Positions 1 through 5,035 of a stretch of DNA of 5,035 nt are shown here, piece by piece (the stretch's first letter is position 1; each line of letters opens with the position of its first letter). Origin of the DNA: an uncultured Gemella sp. (lineage in GTDB: Bacteria > Bacillota > Bacilli > Staphylococcales > Gemellaceae). A program made the translations under genes and the position numbers. Below the pieces are notes generated by a model. It worked only from the letters and a program-made list of their open reading frames with translations, was not told the origin of the DNA and did not search any database. The stretch spans positions 1 to 5,035 of the forward strand of contig CAKMQO010000141.1 of the NCBI GenBank assembly GCA_927911695.1, written 5' to 3'.

Positions 1-2
1 GA

Positions 3-834
3 ATAGTAGTAATGACGGAGTATTTATTAAATAATCCGAATAAAATTAATTCCATTAACATATTTCGTTTCAAAATTTAATCAAGCTAAATCTTCAATAA
101 GTGAAGATATACACATAATAAAAAATGGTTTTAAAGAAGAAAATATTGGAGAAGTTAAAACTTTAGCAGGAGTAAGTGGGGGTGTTTTATTTACACCGAC
201 ACTAGTAGAAGAAGATGCTAGAGAAATTCTTGATGGTTTTCTTGATAAAATTAATGATGGGAATCGTTTATTAGCTGGTGGATATATTTTTATGTCTGAT
301 ATAATAGGAAATCCTAGTTTAATGAACAAGCTAGGACGAGTGGTTGCTACGGTTTATAAAAATAAAGAAGTAGATGCTGTAGTTACAGTAGCAACGAAAG
401 GTATTCCTGTTGCTTACGCTATAGCTTCAATACTGAATAAACCTGTAATTATTATTAGAAGAGATAATAAAGTTACTGAAGGAACTACTGTTGCAATTAA
501 CTATGTTTCAGGTTCGACTAAGAAAATAGAAACGATGATTCTATCTAAGCGAAGTTTAAATACAGGATCAAAAGTACTATTAGTGGATGATTTCATGCGT
601 GGTGGGGGAGTCCTAACAGGTATGGAGAGTCTAATGAGTGAATTTGATGTTGATGTTGTTGGGAAAGTAATAATCACGCAATGTTTCGATTCGCCAAGAG
701 AACATGAAGATGATTATTTATACTTATCAAAAATTGAAAATATCGATGAATTTAATGGAACATTTGATGTTAAACTGGGGAATGTTATAGAAAAATTACG
801 CCAAGTAGAAAAAGAGGATATTGAAAATGAGTAA
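3..834 (+). CDS. purR: PurR, purine operon repressor (5'-partial, one frameshift)
   Basis: PurR of Bacilli binds PurBox operators of purine genes and is released by PRPP. The reading frame starts beyond the left edge; about eight codons seem missing by comparison with the 285-residue B. subtilis protein. The N-terminal part (MTEYLL at 12-29, then NNPNKINSINIF) is the winged helix and reads in one frame to about 65. The rest (VSKF, then AKSSISED at 85-108, to the stop at 832-834) continues in the next frame. Dropping one T from the TTT at 63-65 joins them with no gap against B. subtilis PurR. The C-terminal domain is phosphoribosyltransferase-like, with TVATKGIP, DNKVTEG and the PRPP-binding loop VDDFMRGGG at 583-609; the two Asp match the PRPP-motif Asp pair of the family. 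The middle of the loop reads RGGG where B. subtilis has KAGG. An in-frame ATG at 292 is internal, not the start. The 3' end overlaps glmU by 8 bases, so the two are probably cotranscribed. Family identification is firm; whether the frameshift is real is not. Confidence 0.92.
813..818 (+). promoter_or_regulatory. Ribosome binding site of glmU
   Basis: AGAGGA lies within the last codons of purR, eight bases before the ATG at 827. It favours ATG 827 over the in-frame TTG at 821, which would leave only two bases to the site. The arrangement suggests translation of glmU is coupled to that of purR. Confidence 0.6.
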
Positions 835-2210
835 TAATAGATATGCAGTTATATTAGCAGCTGGAAAAGGAACTAGAATGCAGTCGAAGTTATATAAGGT
901 ACTACACAAAGTTTGTGACAGAACTATGGTTGAATTAGTTTTAGATAGCCTTAGTGATTTAGAAATGCAAGAAGTAATCACAGTAGTTGGTCATGGAGCA
1001 GAGAGAGTTAAAGAAGTCTTGGGGGATAGAACTAAGTTTGTTTTACAAGCAGAACAATTAGGAACAGCCCATGCTGTTAAAGTTGCTAAAGATGAACTTA
1101 AAGATAAAGAAGGTACGACTATAGTAATGTATGGAGATACTCCACTAATTCGTCCTGAAACCATTAATAGTATGCTTGATCACCATGAGAATACAAATGC
1201 TAAAGCAACTGTATTAACAGCAATAGCCGACAATCCATTTGCATATGGTCGTATAATTCGTGATGTTAACGGGAAATTAGTGAAGATTGTTGAAGAAAAA
1301 GATGCAACAGAACAAGAGAAAAAAATCAAAGAAATTAACTCTGGAATCTATTGTTTCGATAATAAACTGTTATTTGAAATGTTAGAAAAAGTTAAAAATG
1401 ATAACAATCAAGGAGAATATTATTTACCAGATGTACTTGCTTTAATTCGTGAACAAAAAGAAATAATTGAGACATATCTATGTGATGATTTTGATGAAAC
1501 TTTTGGAGTGAATGATAGAGTAGCATTAGCTTATGCAGAAAATGTTATGAGAAATAGAATCAATACTAAACATATGCTTGCTGGAGTTACATTAGTAGAT
1601 CCTACTAATACCTACATTGCACCAAATGCAATTATTGGTCGTGATACAACAATTTATCCAAATGTTACTATTAAATCTAATACGGTAATTGGAGAAGATT
1701 GTCAAATTAAACCAAACTCATATTTAGAAAATGCGAAAATAGGAAATGGAGTAAAAGTATTATCTTCAACTATTAGTGATTCGAAAATCGGAGATTTTAC
1801 TAGTGTAGGACCATATTCGCATATAAGAAATAATTGTGACTTAGGTGAGCATGTTAGAATTGGAAACTTTGTAGAATTAAAAAATACTACATATGGAGAT
1901 GAATCTAAGACTGCACATCTGAGTTATCTTGGAGATACAGAAGTAGGTAAAAACACAAATATTGGCTGTGGGACAATCACAGTTAACTACGATGGTAAGA
2001 ATAAGTACAAAACAAAAAATTGGAAGTGATGCATTTATAGGATGTAATTCTAATTTAATAGCTCCATTAGAAATCGGAGATGGTGCAGTTGTTGCAGCTG
2101 GAACGACAGTTACAGAAAATGCACCAGATGATACATTAGTAATAGCTCGAGTAAAACAAGAAAATAAAATGGGTTATGCTAAAAAAATGCCAGCAGGTAG
2201 AAAATCGTAA
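827..2210 (+). CDS. glmU: GlmU, bifunctional GlcN-1-P acetyltransferase / GlcNAc-1-P uridylyltransferase (one frameshift)
   Basis: GlmU makes UDP-GlcNAc for peptidoglycan and teichoic acid linkage: it acetylates GlcN-1-phosphate with acetyl-CoA, then adds UMP from UTP. It is cytosolic and trimeric. Residues 1 to ~230 form the uridylyltransferase domain: LAAGKGTRM (10-18), GTAHAV (79-84), YGDTPL with the metal-binding Asp104, and Asn229 in FGVND. From ~250 onward hexapeptide repeats form the left-handed beta helix of the acetyltransferase, with Arg334, Lys352, catalytic His364 (HLSYLGD) and NYDG (387-390), matching E. coli active-site residues. The frame breaks after residue 397 and would end at a TGA at 2027-2029. 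The remaining 63 residues ([10 protein letters not shown] onward, ending GRKS) read in the next frame to the TAA at 2208-2210. Removing one A from the A6 run at 2014-2019 gives a 460-residue protein, close to the 456 of B. subtilis. The lost segment would include the last helix coils and the acetyl-CoA-binding C-terminus. Start chosen at ATG 827 from the ribosome binding site and homology ([13 protein letters not shown]). Confidence 0.95.
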
Positions 2211-2342
2211 AATATTATAGTTGAATATTCATTTAATTGTTATAGTAAAAAAAACTAGAACAAACTGTATTAGTTAAATCATAAAGAAAACTTCAATATG
2301 TTTTAACAATAAGAATATGAGTGAATATTTTTAATGAAATTG

Positions 2343-2383
2343 ATGAAAGATAAGTTAATTAACTTATCTTTCATATTTTTTTT
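2343..2383 (+). terminator. Rho-independent terminator of the purR-glmU unit
   Basis: A perfect 32-base palindrome (2343-2374) folds into a 14-bp stem (ATGAAAGATAAGTT pairing with AACTTATCTTTCAT) with an AATT loop, followed by eight T at 2376-2383. It lies about 130 bases after the glmU stop. No A-run precedes the stem, so it probably works in the + direction only. The stem is AT-rich, as expected for such a genome. Confidence 0.92.
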
Positions 2384-2386
2384 ATC

Positions 2387-2415
2387 TTGAAATACTTCTA
2401 TAAAAAGTATATAAT
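2387..2415 (+). promoter_or_regulatory. Sigma-A-type promoter of the ytoI-nrnA unit
   Basis: TTGAAA at 2387-2392 (five of six bases of the -35 consensus) is separated by exactly 17 bases from TATAAT at 2410-2415 (perfect -10). Transcription would start near 2422, giving a leader of about 60 bases before the ATG at 2483. The promoter begins only three bases after the upstream terminator's T-run, which supports two separate transcription units. Further TATAAT copies occur at 2426-2431 and 2455-2460 but lack a convincing -35. Confidence 0.82.
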
Positions 2416-2468
2416 TACATATGAGTATAATGTGTTATAAATGCATGTTTGTATTATAATAAAAACAC

Positions 2469-2475
2469 AAGGAGG
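2469..2475 (+). promoter_or_regulatory. Strong ribosome binding site of the ytoI-like gene
   Basis: AAGGAGG is a perfect Shine-Dalgarno sequence, seven bases before ATG 2483. It decides the start: the in-frame ATG at 2441 would add 14 residues (MHVCII onward) that have no counterpart in B. subtilis YtoI and no ribosome binding site of their own. Confidence 0.9.
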
Positions 2476-2482
2476 AAAAATC

Positions 2483-3790
2483 ATGAAATCAAAACACCAG
2501 AAAATATTAGAATATATTAAGAGTCTTCCTATTGGAAGTAAAATATCAGTTCGTCAAGTAGCTAAAGAACTAAAAGTTAGTGAAGGGACAGCTTATCGAG
2601 CGATAAAAGAATCGGAAAATCGTGGTTTTGTTTCTTCTATTGAACGTGTAGGTACGGTAAGGATTCAGAAGAAAGAACGAGATAATGTAGAAAAATTATC
2701 TTATTCTGAGATTGTAAACATTGTAAGTGGACAATTAATTGCTGGACGTGGAGGAGTACATGAAATAGTACAAGATTTTGCAATTGGTGCTATGGACTCT
2801 GAGCAAGTTGGTCAACATATTAGAAAAGGTACATTATTAATAATTGGAAATCGTCCGAAGATTATAGAAATGTCACTTGAAAAAGGCTGTGCTATTTTAG
2901 TAACAGGAGGATATGTCCCAAATGATTCAATTAAAGCATTGGCAGACAGTAAGAATCTACCATTAATAATTACTCCTCATGATACTTTCTCTGTTACTCA
3001 CTTAATTAATAGGGTAACTAACGACCAAATAATTAAACGAGATATAATAACTGTTGAAAGTATTTATATAAAAGTTGAAAAACTATATACTATTAATTTA
3101 AATGATACTGTTCAAGATTGGTATAATCTTCAATTAAAAGCTGGACATACTAGATATCCAGTTGTAAATGAATATGGTAAATTAGTTGGTATAGTTACAG
3201 CACGCGATGTATTCTTACAAGAAAAAGATGCATTAATTAAAGAAGTTATGGAGCGAAAAGTTGAAACTACAACTTTAGAGACTCCTATATCTTCAGTAGC
3301 TAATTCTATGTTATCCGAAGGGTATGAACTTATTCCTGTAATTGATTCTAAGAATACGTTACTAGGGGTTGTAACTAGAAAAATTGTTATAAACTCTTTA
3401 TTAACTAATAATAGATTCCAAGATGGGAATAATAATGATACATTTGATGAAATAATGCGTAAAGGTATAGTTCCAAGAGCGGATGGACTTCAGGTTAAAG
3501 TTATTCCTCAAATGTTAGATCAGTTTGGTACATTTTCAAGTTCGGCTTTATTAAGTATTATAGATGAATCTATTCATATCACAAGCTATAACTATAATAG
3601 AAGTGAAGTTCTAATGCAGAACACAACACTTTACTTCTTAAAATCAGTGCCATTAGATAAAACTATAACTACGAAGGTAAATATCTTGGATATTGGTAGA
3701 AAAACTGCCAAATTTGATGTAGAAGTTTATGATAAAACAGAATTAGTTGCCAAAGCTATGGTAACATGTCAAGTATTTCAAAGAAATTAA
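2483..3790 (+). CDS. ytoI: YtoI-family protein: winged HTH, DRTGG, two CBS domains, hotdog domain
   Basis: Intact gene of 435 residues, close to the ~439 of B. subtilis YtoI and similar along its whole length. Residues ~1-60 are a winged helix-turn-helix (KISVRQVAKELKVSEGTAYR then RGFVSSIERVGTVRI), near-identical to YtoI. Residues ~70-185 form a DRTGG domain, with LLIIGNR and ILVTGG as core strands. Two CBS motifs follow at ~190-250 (RYPVVNEYGKLVGIVTARD) and ~255-310 (LIPVIDSKNTLLGVVTRK); such pairs commonly bind adenosine-containing ligands. Residues ~335-435 are a hotdog fold (PQMLDQFGTFSS, LYFLKSVPLD), the fold of acyl-CoA thioesterases. The layout suggests a cytosolic DNA-binding protein controlled by a nucleotide and perhaps a CoA ligand, but no function is proven for the family as far as I know. 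The start is set by the Shine-Dalgarno at 2469. nrnA follows 16 bases after the stop, probably in the same transcript. The symbol is given by similarity to B. subtilis. Confidence 0.9.
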   Translation: MKSKHQKILEYIKSLPIGSKISVRQVAKELKVSEGTAYRAIKESENRGFVSSIERVGTVRIQKKERDNVEKLSYSEIVNIVSGQLIAGRGGVHEIVQDFAIGAMDSEQVGQHIRKGTLLIIGNRPKIIEMSLEKGCAILVTGGYVPNDSIKALADSKNLPLIITPHDTFSVTHLINRVTNDQIIKRDIITVESIYIKVEKLYTINLNDTVQDWYNLQLKAGHTRYPVVNEYGKLVGIVTARDVFLQEKDALIKEVMERKVETTTLETPISSVANSMLSEGYELIPVIDSKNTLLGVVTRKIVINSLLTNNRFQDGNNNDTFDEIMRKGIVPRADGLQVKVIPQMLDQFGTFSSSALLSIIDESIHITSYNYNRSEVLMQNTTLYFLKSVPLDKTITTKVNILDIGRKTAKFDVEVYDKTELVAKAMVTCQVFQRN

Positions 3791-3806
3791 AGAAAGAAGA
3801 AATTAA

Positions 3807-4797
3807 ATGGATATATACGGAAATTTATATGAGGAAATTTTCCAAAAAATAAAAGAAAATGATAAGATAATTATTCATAGACATGAAAGACCTGATCCAG
3901 ATGCTTATGGTTCACAAGGGGCAATGTATCAACTTATTAAAGAAAATTTTCCAGAAAAAACAGTTATAACAGTAGGTAAAGATTCACCATCGCTAGAATT
4001 TCTGTTTAAAAATTCAGAAGTAACTGAAGAAGATTACAAAGATGCTTTGGTGATAGTAACTGATACAGCAAACTTCCCTAGAATAGACGGGAAACTATTT
4101 ACTAAAAAACAACTTTCTTATAAAAATAGATCATCACCCGCCTTTAGATAATTATGGAGGAATTAATTTAGTTAATACTGATGTTTCATCTTGTAGTGAA
4201 TTAATATATAATTTTTATGAGTATTTAAATAAAGATTATGGTATTAAATTAAATGATGAGGCTGCTAAATTATTATATCTTGGTATAGTTGGAGATACTG
4301 GAAGATTTTTATTCCCTAATACTTCTAACGACACACTAAGAGTTGCTTCAGAATTAATAAAATATGATTTTAATATGAGTGTGCTATTAGATAAGATGGA
4401 GATAATTAGTGAAAACATTATGCGTTTTAGAGCATTTATTTTTGAAAACTATGATGTCTATCAAGATGGTGTTGCATATCTGAAAATTACCAAAGAGGAT
4501 ATGGATAAATATGGAGTAGATCCTGGTGAAGTTTCTACAGGGGTCAACTTACTTAGAAGTCTAAAAGATTTATATGCATGGTGTTTTGCTATTGATGAAG
4601 GTAACAAGGTTCGTGTGCGTATACGTTCTAAAGGTCCTGTAATCAATACTCTTGCGGAAAAATATGCAGGTGGGGGTCATCCTTTAGCGAGTGGAGCAAC
4701 GGTGAAAAACTGGGAAGAATTAGATGATTTACTAGATGATATGGCTCGAGTAGTGTCAGAGTATCTTAGAGAAAATAATATCAAAATAGAAAATTAG
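3807..4797 (+). CDS. nrnA: NrnA (YtqI), DHH/DHHA1 oligoribonuclease and pAp phosphatase (one frameshift)
   Basis: NrnA is a cytosolic Mn-dependent enzyme that degrades 2-5-nt RNAs to mononucleotides and dephosphorylates 3'-phosphoadenosine-5'-phosphate (pAp); family members also hydrolyse pApA, the product of c-di-AMP breakdown. After correction the protein is 329 residues (B. subtilis YtqI 313). The DHH domain shows HRHERPDPDAYGSQ (24-37), VTDTA (84-88), the signature DHHP (108-111) and GIVGDTGRF (159-167). The C-terminal DHHA1 domain has VRIRSKGPVIN (270-280) and the substrate-binding GGGHPLASGA (288-297). As written, the first frame stops at 4149-4151, just after the break, and the rest continues in the next frame to the TAG at 4795-4797. 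Removing one A from the A6 run at 4104-4109 gives FLIKIDHHP, which resembles B. subtilis KLMKIDHHP; removing one from the A5 run at 4122-4126 instead gives LSYKIDHHP, slightly less typical. The ribosome binding site is weak (AGAAAGAAGA), suggesting cotranslation with ytoI. No clear terminator follows. Confidence 0.94.
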
Positions 4798-4843
4798 ATA
4801 ATTATTTTCAGAATATTTTATAGAATGTTTTCAAAAATCACAC

Positions 4844-4872
4844 TTGACACCCAAAAAATATAATGGTATACT
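4844..4872 (+). promoter_or_regulatory. Sigma-A-type promoter of the T-box leader
   Basis: TTGACA at 4844-4849 is a perfect -35, followed after exactly 17 bases by TATACT at 4867-4872 (five of six bases of the -10). Transcription would start near 4879, about ten bases before the first T-box helix. It lies 46 bases after the nrnA stop and makes the downstream gene a separate unit. Confidence 0.85.
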
Positions 4873-4889
4873 TATTAGAAATTAATAGT

Positions 4890-5035
4890 AACCAATACTC
4901 GTATAAGTAATAGATGGAATATTTTAAGAGAGTACCGTTAGCTGAGAAGGTATATTATAAAATCTATGAAAATTGGTTCGAGTGGTTAATAAGGTAAACA
5001 TTAAAATGTAAACTTTGTTCGGCGATCCACGTTAT
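4890..5035 (+). promoter_or_regulatory. T-box riboswitch leader, Stem I region (3'-partial; specifier probably ATT, Ile)
   Basis: T-box leaders bind an uncharged tRNA through a specifier codon and then allow transcription of an amino-acid gene. The Stem I elements appear in order. The base helix is AACC and ACTCG (4890-4893, 4897-4901) pairing with CGAGT and GGTT (4979-4987). Next come AGTA (4906-4909) of the specifier-loop motif, a helix ATAGAT/ATCTAT (4910-4915 with 4962-4967), AGAGAG (4927-4932), and a distal hairpin TACC/GGTA (4933-4936 with 4949-4952) with loop GTTAGCTGAGAA. The 3' side of the specifier loop reads GAA-A-ATT-G (4968-4975). Set against the B. subtilis glyQS leader (GAA-A-GGC-A), the specifier is ATT, an isoleucine codon, followed by the usual purine. 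The antiterminator with its TGG bulge, the terminator and the regulated gene lie beyond the right edge. ileS or a branched-chain amino acid gene would fit, but this is inference. Confidence 0.77.

Noticed and set aside
292..834. Short purR starting at ATG 292
   Set aside because: Similarity to PurR, including AKSSISED, extends far upstream in the same frame; ATG 292 is internal (YIFMSD).
1962..2210. Separate 82-residue gene after glmU
   Set aside because: Its C-terminal part is the missing end of GlmU in a shifted frame; the first residues are a shadow of the main frame, and there is no ribosome binding site.
2211..2342. Small gene or RNA in the ~130 bases between glmU and its terminator
   Set aside because: Only very short frames (for example MSEYF at 2317) and a 10-base palindrome TGAATATTCA at 2222-2231 are seen; nothing supports a gene.
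2441..2482. N-terminal extension of the YtoI-like protein from ATG 2441
   Set aside because: The extension has no family counterpart, overlaps the Shine-Dalgarno of the ATG at 2483, and lacks its own site.
81..4646. Minus-strand open frames at 81-329, 796-981, 4236-4418 and 4461-4646
   Set aside because: They lie opposite conserved genes, have no recognisable domains and no ribosome binding sites.
4375..4797. Independent 140-residue protein with a DHHA1 domain
   Set aside because: The same frame is open back to the break near 4104-4126 and carries DHHP and GIVGDTGRF, so it is the rest of NrnA.
4789..4809. Terminator after nrnA (GAAAAT pairing with ATTTTC)
   Set aside because: The stem is only six A/T-rich pairs with a 9-base loop, overlaps the stop codon and lacks a T-run.
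4998..5009. Hairpin ACAT-TAAA-ATGT within the T-box leader
   Set aside because: Four AT-rich pairs are expected by chance; it might be part of the region between Stem I and the antiterminator but cannot be supported alone.

Overview
The window looks like a chromosomal housekeeping stretch from a low-GC Bacillota (class Bacilli). The DNA is strongly AT-rich and all four genes read on the + strand. Their products resemble Bacillus subtilis PurR, GlmU, YtoI and NrnA (YtqI). A Gemella- or Staphylococcaceae-like organism would fit, but the sequence does not settle the genus.

Layout. (1) Positions ~3-834 hold purR, the purine operon regulator, missing its first few codons at the left edge. (2) Its last bases overlap the start of glmU (827-2210), the bifunctional enzyme that makes UDP-GlcNAc. 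The pair ends at a strong intrinsic terminator with a perfect 14-bp stem and eight T (2343-2383). (3) A near-consensus promoter (2387-2415) begins a second unit: a YtoI-type protein (2483-3790; winged helix, DRTGG, two CBS domains and a hotdog domain), then nrnA (3807-4797), a DHH/DHHA1 nanoRNase and pAp phosphatase. (4) A third promoter (4844-4872) drives the start of a T-box riboswitch leader (~4890 to the right edge). Its specifier reads most naturally as ATT (isoleucine). The regulated gene lies outside the window.

The most striking feature is that purR, glmU and nrnA each carry one frameshift of the same sense: one extra base, each explicable as a homopolymer one base too long (T at 63-65, A at 2014-2019, A at 4104-4109). 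Removing one base each restores full-length proteins with all expected motifs. Because glmU is normally essential and both halves of each gene are well conserved, sequencing or assembly indels are the likeliest cause. True pseudogenes or slippage are less likely.

Functionally, the window links purine control (PurR senses PRPP), cell-wall precursor synthesis (GlmU), nucleotide turnover (NrnA beside a probable ligand-sensing YtoI protein) and tRNA-sensing regulation (T-box). I see no mobile element, CRISPR array, tRNA or rRNA gene. I do not see strong evidence of a new system; the YtoI-NrnA pair is the least understood part.
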